Shown piece after piece: positions 46,494-55,492 of a stretch of 64,000 nt of DNA (positions within the stretch are counted from its first letter, which is position 1; each line of letters begins with the position of its first letter). The position numbers were made by a program, and so were the translations under genes. Source of the DNA: Pseudoxanthomonas sacheonensis (GTDB lineage Bacteria > Pseudomonadota > Gammaproteobacteria > Xanthomonadales > Xanthomonadaceae); contig NZ_PDWS01000023.1 of the NCBI RefSeq assembly GCF_010093305.1, positions 1-64,000 of the forward strand. The letters run 5' to 3'. The notes under the pieces were generated by a model. It was given only the letters and a program-made list of their open reading frames with translations, was not told the origin of the DNA and did not search any database.

Positions 46494-46549
46494 ACCGCCG
46501 TCGGTCTTGGTAGTGCAGGCAATGGATTCCTGCGCGCGGGTCGTCCCGC
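46493..46549 (-). promoter_or_regulatory. guanidine-II (mini-ykkC) riboswitch
   Basis: On the minus strand there are two 5-bp hairpins, GCGGG-ACGA-CCCGC (46536-46549) and GACCG-ACGG-CGGTC (46493-46506). Both carry the ACGR tetraloop that defines the guanidine-II class, with about 29 bases between them. The downstream gene is an SMR exporter of the SugE/Gdx type, the standard target of this riboswitch. The fold was found by inspection and not by covariance search. Confidence 0.85.
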
Positions 46550-46607
46550 CTTTGTGTGTGATGGCATGCAGGATAACGGGGAGTTCCCGAATCCCGCGTA
46601 ACCCGGC

Positions 46608-47402
46608 CTATTCGACCAGGTTGCGCCCGTGGAACAGCTCTTCGATCTCGCGCTTGAGCAGCGCTTCGATCTTCATGCGTTCCTTGAACGACAGGTTCTT
46701 GGCCTTTTCCTCGAACAGGTACTGGTCCAGGTCGAAGTCCTTCAGGTGCATCTTGGTGTGGAAGATGTTTTCCTGGTAGACGTTGACGTCGAACATCTCG
46801 TAGCGCGACTTGATGTTCTTGGCCAGGAAGTCCTGGATGGAATTGATCTTGTGGTCGATGTAGTGCTTCTTGCCCTTCACGTCGCGGGTGAAGCCGCGCA
46901 CGCGGTAGTCGGCCACCACGATGTCCGACTCGAAGCTTTCGATCAGGTAGTTCAACGCCTTCAGCGGCGAGATCACGCCGCAGGTGGCCACGTCGATGTC
47001 GGCGCGGAAGGTGGCGATGCCGTGCTGCGGATGCGTTTCCGGGTACGTATGGACGGTGATGTGGCTCTTGTCCAGGTGCGCGACCACCGCGTCGGAGATG
47101 ATCTCCTTGCCGGCCAGCTTCTTGTCGATCACCGGCTCCTCGGAAATCAGGATGGTCACCGAGGCGCCCTGCGGATCGTAGTCCTGACGGGCCACGTTGA
47201 GGATGTTGGCGCCGATGATCTCGGCCACATCGGTCAGGATCTGGGTCAGCCGGTCGGCGTTGTATTCCTCGTCGATATAGGCGATGTAGCGCTGGCGCTC
47301 CTCTTCCGAGACCGCGTAGCAGACGTCATAGATATTGAAACTCAGCGCCTTGGTGAGGTTGTTGAAACCCTGGAGCCTGAGACGCGGGAGTGGTTTGACC
47401 AC
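46608..47402 (-). CDS. speD: S-adenosylmethionine decarboxylase proenzyme (E. coli type)
   Basis: 264-residue pyruvoyl enzyme that makes decarboxylated SAM for spermidine synthesis. The self-cleavage serine is in [14 protein letters not shown] (cut before Ser). The conserved [20 protein letters not shown] and the C-terminal [20 protein letters not shown] match the class 1a form. It is divergent from clp with a 142-base shared upstream region, an arrangement seen in Xanthomonas. Confidence 0.96.
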   Translation of the reverse strand: MVKPLPRLRLQGFNNLTKALSFNIYDVCYAVSEEERQRYIAYIDEEYNADRLTQILTDVAEIIGANILNVARQDYDPQGASVTILISEEPVIDKKLAGKEIISDAVVAHLDKSHITVHTYPETHPQHGIATFRADIDVATCGVISPLKALNYLIESFESDIVVADYRVRGFTRDVKGKKHYIDHKINSIQDFLAKNIKSRYEMFDVNVYQENIFHTKMHLKDFDLDQYLFEEKAKNLSFKERMKIEALLKREIEELFHGRNLVE

Positions 47403-47544
47403 GGCGGTGATCCCTCTGGGGGAAGCGGCGAGGGGCGCGATTATGCGGCAAACGGGGTGACAGCGAAATGTCCATCTGGCCGGGGTTTGCCGTTGCGTAC
47501 ATATTCAGACTAAGCTTGCAGAACTCACATTTGAATTCCCCCGA

Positions 47545-48231
47545 ATGAGCCTAGGTACACCCATTTCCAACCCTGCGCGCATCGCGTCCAGCCCCCTGAC
47601 GCCCGATGCCGCCACTATCGAACGCTTCCTGGCCCACTGCCATCGCCGCCGGTACCCGGCGCGGGCGGACGTGTTCCGCCCGGGCGACCCGGCCGGCACC
47701 CTTTACTACGTGGTCAGTGGCTCGGTCAGCATCATCACCGAGGAAGAGGACGACCGCGAGCTGGTGCTGGGCTATTTCGGGGCCGGCGAATTCGTCGGCG
47801 AGATGGGCCTGTTCATCGAGTCCGACCGCCGCGAAGTGATCCTGCGTACCCGTACGCAGTGCGAACTGGCCGAAATCAGCTATGAGCGCCTGCACCAGCT
47901 GTTCGCCGGCACCCTGGTCGCCGACGCGCCGCGCCTGCTTTACTCCATCGGATCGCAGCTTTCGCGCCGGCTGCTGGATACCAGCAGGAAAGCCAGCCGC
48001 CTGGCCTTCCTGGACGTCACCGACCGCATCGTCCGCACCCTGCACGACCTGGCCCGCGAGCCGGAAGCCATGAGCCACCCGCAAGGCACCCAGCTGCGCG
48101 TTTCCCGGCAGGAGCTGGCCCGCCTGGTCGGCTGCTCGCGCGAGATGGCCGGCCGCGTACTGAAGAAGCAGCAGGCCGATGGCGTGCTGCATGCCCGCGG
48201 CAAGACGGTGGTGCTGTACGGCACGCGTTGA
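47545..48231 (+). CDS. clp: Clp, CRP-like transcription regulator
   Basis: 228-residue global regulator of the CRP/FNR family. The cyclic-nucleotide-like domain is at ~25-130 (GTLYYVVSGSVSIITEEEDD, FVGEMGLFIESDRREVILRT). The helix-turn-helix is at ~175-215 (RVSRQELARLVGCSREMAGR). In Xanthomonas, Clp responds to c-di-GMP and controls extracellular enzymes, polysaccharide and motility genes; the same is inferred here. A candidate to act on the LPS and pilus genes nearby, though no sites were checked. Terminator at 48257. Confidence 0.93.
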   Translation: MSLGTPISNPARIASSPLTPDAATIERFLAHCHRRRYPARADVFRPGDPAGTLYYVVSGSVSIITEEEDDRELVLGYFGAGEFVGEMGLFIESDRREVILRTRTQCELAEISYERLHQLFAGTLVADAPRLLYSIGSQLSRRLLDTSRKASRLAFLDVTDRIVRTLHDLAREPEAMSHPQGTQLRVSRQELARLVGCSREMAGRVLKKQQADGVLHARGKTVVLYGTR

Positions 48232-48256
48232 AAGCACCAGTTTGGGGATTGGAACA

Positions 48257-48283
48257 GGCGGGCTTCGGCCCGCCTTTTCTTTG
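48257..48283 (+). terminator. intrinsic terminator of clp
   Basis: GGCGGGC and GCCCGCC form a 7-bp stem with a TTCG loop, followed by TTTTCTTT, 26 bases after the clp stop. Confidence 0.88.
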
Positions 48284-48306
48284 CCTGATCGCCAGCGCTT
48301 GCTCTT

Positions 48307-48384
48307 GCAGGAGCGGGCCTTGCCCGCGACGCTCTTTCCTGAACCCTGTAGGGAAAAGCGTCGCGGGTAGGGCCCGCTCCTACA
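48307..48384. repeat. GTAGGAGCGGGCC REP pair, copy 1 (left arm degenerate)
   Basis: Left arm CAGGAGCGGGCCTTGCCCGC and right arm ending GGGCCCGCTCCTAC, which are inverted and ~25 bases apart. A second, better conserved pair of the same family is at 52138-52210. It lies between clp and the zinc-ribbon gene. Confidence 0.82.
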
Positions 48385-48454
48385 GGGGGCGCCTCTCGCT
48401 TGCGCTTGGGCAACTCGGGTATCTTCGCGCCGTCATCCTACTGAGGTCCCCTGC

Positions 48455-48829
48455 ATGCAATGCCCCAAGTGCGCCGGCACGATGGAACGCGTCACTCATT
48501 TGGCCTGGCACGCCCAGCGCTGCACCGAATGCAAAGGCCTGTGGTTCGACATGGGCGATTACGAGCGCTTGAAGGACTACGCCGAAGAAATCGACACAGG
48601 CGACGCGCGACGCGGCGAGGCCACCAACGAGATCGACCACATCGACTGTCCGGTCTGCGCCGGCAAACGGCCGCTGATCCGCATGGTCGATCCGCAGCAG
48701 CCGCATATCTGGTTCGAGAGCTGCAAGAACTGCTACGGGCGCTTCTACGACGCCGGCGAGTTCCGCGATTTCGCCGAACACGATTTCCACGACCTCATCC
48801 TGGACTGGAAGGCCAAACCCCGCGATTGA
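48455..48829 (+). CDS. zf-TFIIB (zinc-ribbon) domain protein
   Basis: 124-residue protein with two zinc ribbons: C-P-K-C near residue 3 with C-T-E-C-K-G near 23, and C-P-V-C near residue 65 with C-K-N-C near 90. Each is followed by a G-x-[FW] segment (GLWFDMGDYERL and GRFYDAGEFRDF), as in the zf-TFIIB group. Family function is unknown, possibly nucleic-acid or metal binding. Single gene flanked by REP pairs on both sides. Confidence 0.85.
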   Translation: MQCPKCAGTMERVTHLAWHAQRCTECKGLWFDMGDYERLKDYAEEIDTGDARRGEATNEIDHIDCPVCAGKRPLIRMVDPQQPHIWFESCKNCYGRFYDAGEFRDFAEHDFHDLILDWKAKPRD

Positions 48830-48830
48830 C

Positions 48831-48940
48831 ATAGGGTGGGCCCTGGCCCGCCATTGCCATCTTCACGCTTGCGATGGCAAGTCGCGAACAGAGCAAGGCA
48901 ACCGTACCGCGCCGCAATGGTGGGCCAGGGCCCACCCTAT
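48831..48940. repeat. ATAGGGTGGGCCC inverted pair
   Basis: Left arm ATAGGGTGGGCCCTGGCCCG and right arm ending CCAGGGCCCACCCTAT, separated by about 60 bases. The right arm contains the TAG stop codon of the HAD phosphatase gene (48937-48939). Confidence 0.88.
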
Positions 48941-49674
48941 AAGGGCGAGGCGACCGGATCCCCAGCGCGGTCCTTGCATCCCCAGTTGAGGATCGGCGTC
49001 CCCGGGGGCAACGCGCTCCGGAACATCGCCACGCGCTTGGCCTTGGGATTCACCACCACCGGCGCGCGCGCGGCCTGCAGCAACGGCAGATCCGCGCTGC
49101 TGTCGGAATAGGCCACGGCGATCTCGCCATAGCCGCGTTCCTGCAGCATCCGGACTTTTTCTTCGTTGTGGCAATGACGCCGGGCGCCCATCGCACCGAA
49201 GCGCGGACCGACTGCGGTGCCGATCACCGGCACGTCCTGGTGGGTGACGCAGGCCAGGATGGCGCGTGCCAGCTCCGGCGGCGCGCCGGTGGCGATGACC
49301 ACGCGGTCGCCCGATGCCCGGTGTCCGCGCAGCACTTCCAAAGCGATCGGCAGCAGGCGTTGGCGGATTTCTACCTGGTGCGTGGCCACATACAGGTCGA
49401 TCATGGAATCGAAGCTGCGGCGTCCATGCAAACCGAACGTACCGATCCAGACATAGCCGGTGATGCCGCGGCGCCTCGTCGGCAGGAACGCGACCATCGG
49501 CCCCAGCAGCGGCGTCGCCAGCAGCGCGACCAGGATCCGCAACGGGTTGCGCTTCAACAGCCAGCCCAGTACGTGGCTGAAGGAGTCGCCGTCGTACAGG
49601 GTGTGGTCGAAATCGAACACCACTACCGGCGCTTCGTCGCGCGGCGTCGGGAATTTCTGTGCAGCTTCACTCAT
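48937..49674 (-). CDS. HAD-family hydrolase (HAD-IB phosphatase type)
   Basis: 245-residue cytoplasmic phosphatase. Motif I is [12 protein letters not shown] (two catalytic Asp), motif II is VVIATGAPP, and motif III has the Lys in [13 protein letters not shown] with [15 protein letters not shown] hydrophobic cap segment ([18 protein letters not shown]) resembles other HAD-IB members. The start at 49674 (MSEAAQKF) overlaps trpC by 8 bases. Stop TAG is provided by the adjacent repeat. The substrate is unknown, though a phosphoester is expected. Confidence 0.82.
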   Translation of the reverse strand: MSEAAQKFPTPRDEAPVVVFDFDHTLYDGDSFSHVLGWLLKRNPLRILVALLATPLLGPMVAFLPTRRRGITGYVWIGTFGLHGRRSFDSMIDLYVATHQVEIRQRLLPIALEVLRGHRASGDRVVIATGAPPELARAILACVTHQDVPVIGTAVGPRFGAMGARRHCHNEEKVRMLQERGYGEIAVAYSDSSADLPLLQAARAPVVVNPKAKRVAMFRSALPPGTPILNWGCKDRAGDPVASPL

Positions 49675-50464
49675 AAGGGAAGAATAACTGACGCAACGCC
49701 TCGCCCGGTTCATCGGCGCGCATGAAAGTCTCGCCGACCAGGAACGCATGCACGCCGGCCGCGCGCATCCGGGCGATATCGTCGGCTACGACTATCCCGC
49801 TCTCGGTGACCAGCAGGCGGTCCTTGGGCACCGCGTCCTTCATCGCCAGCGTATTGTCCAGCGACACTTCGAAGGTGCGCAGGTTGCGGTTGTTGATGCC
49901 GATCAACGGCACCGGCACCTGCAGCGCGCGTTCCAGTTCGTCTATGTCGTGCACTTCCACCAGCACATCCATTTCCAGCTGCATGGCCAGGCCCGAAAGG
50001 TCGACCAGCTGGCTGTCGTCCAGCGCAGCGACGATCAGCAGGATGCAGTCGGCGCCCAGCGCGCGCGCTTCATATACCTGGTAAGGGTCGATGGTGAAAT
50101 CCTTGCGCAGCACCGGCAGGGTACAGGCGTCGCGCGCCTGCTGCAGGTAGGCGTCGGCGCCCTGGAAGAAATCCACGTCGGTCAGTACCGACAGGCAGGC
50201 CGCGCCGCCGAACTCGTAGCTCATGGCGATTTCGGCCGGCCGGAAATCCTGCCGGATCACGCCCTTGGACGGGCTGGCCTTCTTGATCTCGGCGATCACC
50301 GCTGCGTCGCCGGTGACGATACGCTCGTGCAGGGCATCGGCGAAACCGCGTACAGGCGAAGCATCGTTCGCGCGCGCGACCACTTCGGCCAACGGCGCGC
50401 GGACGCTGCGTTCGGCGATTTCTTCGGCCTTGCGGGCGAGGATGGTGTTGAGGATGTCGCTCAT
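49667..50464 (-). CDS. trpC: indole-3-glycerol phosphate synthase
   Basis: 265-residue TIM-barrel enzyme, the step after TrpF in tryptophan synthesis. The signature [16 protein letters not shown] has the catalytic Lys; [20 protein letters not shown] and [15 protein letters not shown] are also typical. Single function, no fused TrpF. In the same direction as the other trp genes, with an ABM-type gene and repeats between trpD and trpC. Confidence 0.96.
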   Translation of the reverse strand: MSDILNTILARKAEEIAERSVRAPLAEVVARANDASPVRGFADALHERIVTGDAAVIAEIKKASPSKGVIRQDFRPAEIAMSYEFGGAACLSVLTDVDFFQGADAYLQQARDACTLPVLRKDFTIDPYQVYEARALGADCILLIVAALDDSQLVDLSGLAMQLEMDVLVEVHDIDELERALQVPVPLIGINNRNLRTFEVSLDNTLAMKDAVPKDRLLVTESGIVVADDIARMRAAGVHAFLVGETFMRADEPGEALRQLFFPYE

Positions 50465-50481
50465 TCAAAGTCCTGTTTTAT

Positions 50482-50607
50482 GCCCCTCCCCTTGCGAAGC
50501 AGGGGGAGGTTGGGAGGGGGTTGCTCTTGGCGGAATGTCGGAAGCCCAGGAGCAAGATCAAGAGCAACCCCTCCCCAACCCTCCCCTGCTTCGCAAGGGA
50601 GGGGGTG
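50482..50607. repeat. inverted pair of CCCCTCCC/GGGGGAGG repeat
   Basis: The two arms (CCCCTCCCCTTGCGAAGCAG and the inverse ending TGCTTCGCAAGGGAGGGGGT) flank a 33-base loop, giving a long GC-rich hairpin between trpC and the ABM gene. It is related to 2899-2946. Confidence 0.85.
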
Positions 50608-50609
50608 AC

Positions 50610-50954
50610 CTACTGCCTGTCCCACCCATATGCACGTTCCACCTTGGCAACGCGCAACTCGAAATGGTCGTACCAGTCGCTGCGTCCTCGCTCGCGCGCG
50701 GCGGCATGTTCGGCGTGCCGCCGCCAAGCCAGGATGGATTCCTCGCTTTCCCAGTAAGCCACGGTTATGCCGAAGCCGTCGGCGCCACGCGTGGACTCCA
50801 CGCCAAGGAACCCCGGCTGCTCACGCGCCAGCTCGACCATGCGCTGCGCGGTGCTGCCGTAGCCTTCCTCGTCGTGCGCATTGCGCTGCGAGGAGAAGAT
50901 CACCGCGTAGTACGGTGGCTTGGGAAGTTGTGCGAACCCATCATTCATATGCAT
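50610..50954 (-). CDS. antibiotic biosynthesis monooxygenase (ABM)-domain protein
   Basis: 114-residue small alpha/beta-barrel protein. The family features are YYAVIFSSQRNAHDEEGYGS near the start, ELAREQPGFLGVESTRGADG and ITVAYWESEESILAWRRHAE. ABM proteins are heme- or cofactor-free oxygenases or heme-degrading enzymes; substrate not predictable here. It lies within the trp operon between trpD and trpC but is separated on both sides by repeats. Confidence 0.82.
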   Translation of the reverse strand: MHMNDGFAQLPKPPYYAVIFSSQRNAHDEEGYGSTAQRMVELAREQPGFLGVESTRGADGFGITVAYWESEESILAWRRHAEHAAARERGRSDWYDHFELRVAKVERAYGWDRQ

Positions 50955-50963
50955 ATCTCTCAG

Positions 50964-51067
50964 CCGTCATTCCCACGAAGGCGGGAACCCAGCGACTTTC
51001 GCCCTTCTCGATTAACTTTAACTGCAAAAGCAAAGTCGTTGGATTCCCGCCTTCGCGGGAATGACGG
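50964..51067. repeat. inverted pair CCGTCATTCCC / GGGAATGACGG
   Basis: The arms CCGTCATTCCCACGAAGGCG and TTCCCGCCTTCGCGGGAATG (ACGG) are inverted copies, each also self-complementary. The family matches 3645-3678. It sits between ABM gene and trpD. Confidence 0.88.
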
Positions 51068-51093
51068 TCTGAAGAATTGCGTCTGTACCTTAT

Positions 51094-52125
51094 TCACTGA
51101 ACCAGTCTCCTGGTCGTCGCCACGAACTCCTCCAGCTTGGCCAGCGCCGCACCGGTGGTGATGACCTCGCGCGACATCTCGATCCCCGCCTCGATGGAGT
51201 CAGCGACACCGGCGACATACAACGCAGCGCCCGCGTTCAACACTACGATCTCACGCGCCGGGCCGGGCCGGTTGTCCAGCACGCCCAGCAGCATCGCCTT
51301 CGATTCCGCCGCATCGGCCACGCGCAGATTGCGGCTGGCCGACATGGCGATGCCGAAATCCTCCGGATGAAGCTCGTACTCGGTGACCACGCCGTTGCGC
51401 AATTCGCCGACCAGAGTAGCCGCACCCAGCGAGAGTTCGTCCATGCCGTCGCGGCCCCACACCACCAGCGCGCGCTCGGCGCCCAGTTCGTGCAGCGCGC
51501 GCGCCTGGATGCCGACCAGATCGGGGTGGAACACGCCCATCAGTATGTTCGGCGCGCCGGCCGGATTGGTCAGAGGGCCCAGGATGTTGAAGATGGTGCG
51601 CACGCCCATCTCGCGGCGCACCGGGGCGACCACTTTCATCGCCGGGTGGTGCACCGGCGCGAACATGAAGCCGATGCCGGTGCTGGCGATGGACTGGGCG
51701 ACCTGCTCGGGTTCCAGTTCGATGGATGCGCCCAGCGCTTCCAGCACATCGGCGCTGCCGGATTTGGACGACACGCTGCGGTTGCCGTGCTTGGCCACCT
51801 TGGCGCCCGCCGCCGCGGCGACGAACATCGAGGCGGTGGAGATATTGAAAGTGTGGGAACCGTCGCCGCCGGTGCCGACGATGTCGACCAAGTGCGATTT
51901 GTCCGGCACGTCCACCGTGCGGGAGAACTCGCGCATCACCGTGGCCGCGCCGGCGATCTCGCCGATGGTCTCCTTCTTCACCCGCAGCCCGGTGAGGATG
52001 GCCGCAGTCATGACCGGCGAGACTTCTCCGCGCATGATCAGGCGGAACAGGTCCACCATCTCGTCGTGGAAGATCTCGCGATGCTCGATGGTGCGTTGCA
52101 GGGCTTCTTGGGGAGTCAAAGGCAT
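51094..52125 (-). CDS. trpD: anthranilate phosphoribosyltransferase
   Basis: 343-residue enzyme joining anthranilate and PRPP. Signature motifs are [19 protein letters not shown] (PRPP-binding), [20 protein letters not shown], and [15 protein letters not shown]. Full length and unfused to trpG. It lies about 108 bases after trpG, with a GTAG REP pair between. Confidence 0.97.
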   Translation of the reverse strand: MPLTPQEALQRTIEHREIFHDEMVDLFRLIMRGEVSPVMTAAILTGLRVKKETIGEIAGAATVMREFSRTVDVPDKSHLVDIVGTGGDGSHTFNISTASMFVAAAAGAKVAKHGNRSVSSKSGSADVLEALGASIELEPEQVAQSIASTGIGFMFAPVHHPAMKVVAPVRREMGVRTIFNILGPLTNPAGAPNILMGVFHPDLVGIQARALHELGAERALVVWGRDGMDELSLGAATLVGELRNGVVTEYELHPEDFGIAMSASRNLRVADAAESKAMLLGVLDNRPGPAREIVVLNAGAALYVAGVADSIEAGIEMSREVITTGAALAKLEEFVATTRRLVQ

Positions 52126-52137
52126 GTCATGTTCTCT

Positions 52138-52210
52138 GTAGGAGCGGGCCCTGCCCGCGACGCTTTTCGTGCATCGCGCCTGGGGCGTCGCGGGCAGGGC
52201 CCGCTCCTAC
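52138..52210. repeat. GTAGGAGCGGGCC REP pair, copy 2
   Basis: Left arm GTAGGAGCGGGCCCTGCCCG and right arm ending GCAGGGCCCGCTCCTAC, ~25 bases apart, both starting with GTAG. It lies between trpG and trpD inside the trp operon. Confidence 0.9.
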
Positions 52211-52232
52211 ATGGGGGCGAGGTTATGCGGGA

Positions 52233-52811
52233 TTATCCCTCAAGGAAATTCTTCAGTAGTGCATGTCCATGTTCGGTCAGGATGGACTCGGGGTGGAACT
52301 GCACGCCCTGCACCGGGAACTGCCTGTGCCGCAGGCCCATGATTTCCTCGAACGAGCCGTCTTCCAGTTCGGTCCAGGCGATGATCTCCAGGCTGTCGGG
52401 CAACGTGCCGCGATCCACCACCAGCGAATGGTAGCGCGTGGCTTCATAGGCGTCGGGCAGGTGGGCGAACACGCCCTTGCCCTGGTGGCGGATGCGCGAG
52501 GTCTTGCCGTGCATGATGGTCTTGGCGCGGATCACGTCGCCGCCGTAGGCCTGGCCGATGCTCTGGTGGCCCAGGCACACGCCCAGGATAGGCGTGCGCT
52601 GGCCCATGCGTTCGATCAGCTCCAGCGATACGCCCGCTTCGTTGGGCGTGCACGGACCGGGCGAAATGACGATGCGCTCGGGGGCGAGCTTTTCGATCTC
52701 GTCCACCGTCAGCGCGTCGTTGCGCACCACCTTGACCTCGGCACCCAGCGATTGCAGGTACTGCACGAGGTTGTAGGTGAAGCTGTCGTAGTTGTCGAGC
52801 ATCAGAAGCAT
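52233..52811 (-). CDS. trpG: anthranilate synthase component II (glutamine amidotransferase)
   Basis: 192-residue class I amidotransferase that supplies ammonia to TrpE. The catalytic Cys is in [15 protein letters not shown], and the His and Glu are in [12 protein letters not shown]. The start [20 protein letters not shown] is typical. It begins 3 bases after the SIMPL gene stop. Confidence 0.97.
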   Translation of the reverse strand: MLLMLDNYDSFTYNLVQYLQSLGAEVKVVRNDALTVDEIEKLAPERIVISPGPCTPNEAGVSLELIERMGQRTPILGVCLGHQSIGQAYGGDVIRAKTIMHGKTSRIRHQGKGVFAHLPDAYEATRYHSLVVDRGTLPDSLEIIAWTELEDGSFEEIMGLRHRQFPVQGVQFHPESILTEHGHALLKNFLEG

Positions 52812-52814
52812 GAA

Positions 52815-53594
52815 TTAGTCCGCCAGCAGGAATACTGCGTAGATCTTGTCATCGAAAGATACATAGCCCGTTTGCAAGGACTCGGGGGCGGCGGCGGCGC
52901 GATCCATACGACTACCGGTCACCTGGATGCGGTCGAGGGATCCAAAGCCGTCGGACACTCTCCACTGGTACAGCGCAGGCCAGTTTCCTTCCTGGATACC
53001 GTATTGGAATTGCGGCGCCACATCGGAGACGCTGTATACGCCCGCGATTCTCGCCCCATAAGCCTTGGCGATCACCTCGGCCTTTTCACGCGAAGATTCG
53101 ATGCTTTTCTGACGAAGCGCGGCGCGCAGTTTCTGCTCATCGGACAGCTCGGTCGTAACCGCCGAGATCGTCAGCTCCTTGGACGTCTTGATACTGGCAA
53201 GAAATGTCTGCAGATCGGACTGTCTGGCGAATCTCGCGGTAAGCGATCTGGCAACGCCCGTTCCGATGAAAACCTGATCTTGCTTGCTTTGGTCGTAACG
53301 ATGGCGCGGCCCGATCTGCAGCGAAGTCGCCACGACCCCGCCTTCTGTCACGTTTGCCGCCTTCAACTGGCTGAGCACTTCCTTCACATCGGCTTCGACG
53401 CGCTGCCGCGCAACCTCCGGCGCCAGGTCGACCGCCTCGAAATTCAGCGAGATCTTGAAGCGGTCGGGGATGGCGCGCGCCTGCGCGTCGCCGTAAACCA
53501 GGATATGGCGGGTCGGCGGCAGAGCGTTCACTTGCGCGAATGCGTCGGTTGCCAATAACGAAAGCAACAGCAGTCCTGCGGTCTTGAAAGTCAT
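52815..53594 (-). CDS. SIMPL (DUF541)-domain periplasmic protein
   Basis: 259-residue secreted protein. Signal peptide at 1-~20 ending DAFAQ. The SIMPL/DUF541 region (~30-255) has VYGDAQARAIPDRFKISLNF and VYSVSDVAP. SIMPL proteins are small bacterial envelope proteins of unclear role. The start at 53594 has CAGGAG about 8 bases upstream. It lies between trpE and trpG, 3 bases from trpG, which is unusual. Confidence 0.85.
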   Translation of the reverse strand: MTFKTAGLLLLSLLATDAFAQVNALPPTRHILVYGDAQARAIPDRFKISLNFEAVDLAPEVARQRVEADVKEVLSQLKAANVTEGGVVATSLQIGPRHRYDQSKQDQVFIGTGVARSLTARFARQSDLQTFLASIKTSKELTISAVTTELSDEQKLRAALRQKSIESSREKAEVIAKAYGARIAGVYSVSDVAPQFQYGIQEGNWPALYQWRVSDGFGSLDRIQVTGSRMDRAAAAPESLQTGYVSFDDKIYAVFLLAD

Positions 53595-53707
53595 GGGGCG
53601 ATCTCCTGGAGATGAGCGGGTCGATAGCGGGCGGTCCGCTTTCGGAGCGCCTCCCTGCATCGAACGGCTCGACCTGGCCGACGGGGTTTGCAATACCGGA
53701 TCTTCCA

Positions 53708-55210
53708 TCACAACCCCTTCGCCGCTTCCGCCACCGCGCGGAACAACGCCCTGCCCTTGTTCATCGTCTCGTCCCACTCCTTCTCCGGATCCGAGTCATA
53801 GACGATCCCCGCCCCCGCCTGTACATGCAGCCGCCCATCCTTGATCACCGCGGTACGGATGGCGATGGCCGTATCCGCATCGCCGTGCCAGCCGATGTAG
53901 CCGATGCTGCCGGCGTAGACGTTGCGCTTGATCGGCTCCAGCTCACGGATCACTTCCAGCGCGCGGATCTTGGGCGCGCCGCTGACCGTGCCGGCCGGGA
54001 ACGTAGCGCGCAACACGTCCGCATAGCTCAGGCCCGGCAGCAGCTTGCCGGTGACCTCGCTGACGATGTGCATGACGTGGCTGTAGCGTTCGATCACGAA
54101 TTGCTCGCCCACCTGCACCGTGCCCGCTTCCGATACCCGGCCCGCATCGTTGCGGCCCAGATCGATCAGCATCAGGTGTTCGGCGCGCTCCTTGGGGTCG
54201 GCCAGCAGTTCGGCTTCCAGCGCCAGGTCTTCCGCATGCGTGTGCCCGCGCGGGCGCGTGCCGGCGATGGGACGCACGGTGACTTCGCTCTCGCCTTTAT
54301 CGTTATGTTCAAGACGAACGAGGATTTCAGGCGACGAACCCACCACCTGCACATCGCCCACGTCCAGGAAATACATGTACGGCGAGGGATTGAGCGCACG
54401 CAGCGCCCGGTACACATCCACCGGGCGCGCATGGAACGGCACGCTGAGGCGCTGCGACAGCACCACCTGGAAGATGTCGCCGGCGCGGATGTATTCCTTG
54501 GACTTCTCGACGGCCGCGATGAAACCGTCACGGGTGAAGCCGGAAACGAAATGGCTTTCGTCCAGCACGTTGCGAGTGATCGGCGCTGGGTACGAACCGG
54601 GCTGGCGCAGCTTGGTGGTCAGTGCGTCCAGACGCGATTGCGCGTTTTCCCAGGCGTCGGCTTCGCGCGGATCGGCGTGGACGATGAGGTACAGGCGGCC
54701 CTTGAGGTTGTCGAAGACGGCCAGTTCTTCGGACAGCATCAGCAGGATGTCGGGCGTGTTCAGCTCGTCCGGCTTGTCGCCACCGGCCAGGCGCGGCTCG
54801 ATATAGCCGATGCACTCGAAACCGAACCAGCCGACCAGTCCGCCGGTGAAACCAGGCAGGCCTTCCAGCTTGGGCACCGAATGTTCGGAGCGTAGCGCTT
54901 CGACTTCGGCGAAGGGATCGTCCACCTGGCGCGATTCGACCAGTTGGCCATGGTCGCGGATTTCCATGGCGTGGCCGCGGAAAGTGACCACGCGCCTGGC
55001 GGGCAGACCGATGATGGAATAACGGCCGAAGCGCTCGCCGCCTTCCACCGATTCCAGCAGGTAGGTGTGCGGGGCGTCGGCGAGCTTCAGGTAGACCGAA
55101 AGCGGCGTGTCCAGGTCGGACAGCACTTCGCGCACCACGGGGACACGGGTGTAGGAGCCGGGGGTATGGCTTTGCTCAGCGTGCTGCTGGAATTGCTGGG
55201 GCGTGATCAA
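53708..55210 (-). CDS. trpE: anthranilate synthase component I
   Basis: 500-residue chorismate-binding enzyme. The N-terminal tryptophan-feedback motif is YLLESVEGGERFGRYSIIG. The chorismate site includes GDIFQVVLSQRLSVPF, RPIAGTRPRG and PKIRALEVIRELEP near the C-terminus. It begins the trp operon here. No Trp-rich leader peptide was seen in the 280 bases upstream, so attenuation of the classic type is not supported. Confidence 0.97.
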   Translation of the reverse strand: MITPQQFQQHAEQSHTPGSYTRVPVVREVLSDLDTPLSVYLKLADAPHTYLLESVEGGERFGRYSIIGLPARRVVTFRGHAMEIRDHGQLVESRQVDDPFAEVEALRSEHSVPKLEGLPGFTGGLVGWFGFECIGYIEPRLAGGDKPDELNTPDILLMLSEELAVFDNLKGRLYLIVHADPREADAWENAQSRLDALTTKLRQPGSYPAPITRNVLDESHFVSGFTRDGFIAAVEKSKEYIRAGDIFQVVLSQRLSVPFHARPVDVYRALRALNPSPYMYFLDVGDVQVVGSSPEILVRLEHNDKGESEVTVRPIAGTRPRGHTHAEDLALEAELLADPKERAEHLMLIDLGRNDAGRVSEAGTVQVGEQFVIERYSHVMHIVSEVTGKLLPGLSYADVLRATFPAGTVSGAPKIRALEVIRELEPIKRNVYAGSIGYIGWHGDADTAIAIRTAVIKDGRLHVQAGAGIVYDSDPEKEWDETMNKGRALFRAVAEAAKGL

Positions 55211-55447
55211 AACAGGTTTCCTTCCGAATCGCGGGAGTCAGGCGGACGACGGCAACAGGCCACCATCGCCAGCTGGGGCGAGCGGAAGAAAGGGCGCGGG
55301 AGAGGGTCTGTGTGGTCACGAGGGGTACTTTAACCCGAGGCGGCGGCTTTTTCCCTTCCCTGCTGTCATCACCCCGTCATTTGCGACGTTTAGCGTGATA
55401 GGCCATAGCAGGGACGACTGGCGGAGGCAGGATAAGCCTCCAATTTT

Positions 55448-55480
55448 CCGGGGACGGGGGGCGAAGGCTTTCCGTCCCCT
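55448..55480. terminator. hairpin in the rpe-trpE gap (possible rpe terminator)
   Basis: GGGGACGG and CCGTCCCC pair around a 14-base loop 13 bases after the rpe stop. The following base run is weak (GGAAAATT on the minus strand), so this may instead be a dispersed palindrome. The rest of the 55211-55492 gap shows nothing recognisable. Confidence 0.4.
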
Positions 55481-55492
55481 TTCTATGGGACC

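Noticed and set aside
50610-50954. ABM gene considered as a trpF replacement
   Set aside because: ABM proteins are small ferredoxin-like oxygenase folds with no relation to the TIM-barrel TrpF. trpF must be elsewhere.
55211-55492. Search for a trp attenuator or leader peptide upstream of trpE
   Set aside because: The only short leader-like frame (MAYHAKRRK) contains no Trp, and no alternating hairpins with a T-run were found.
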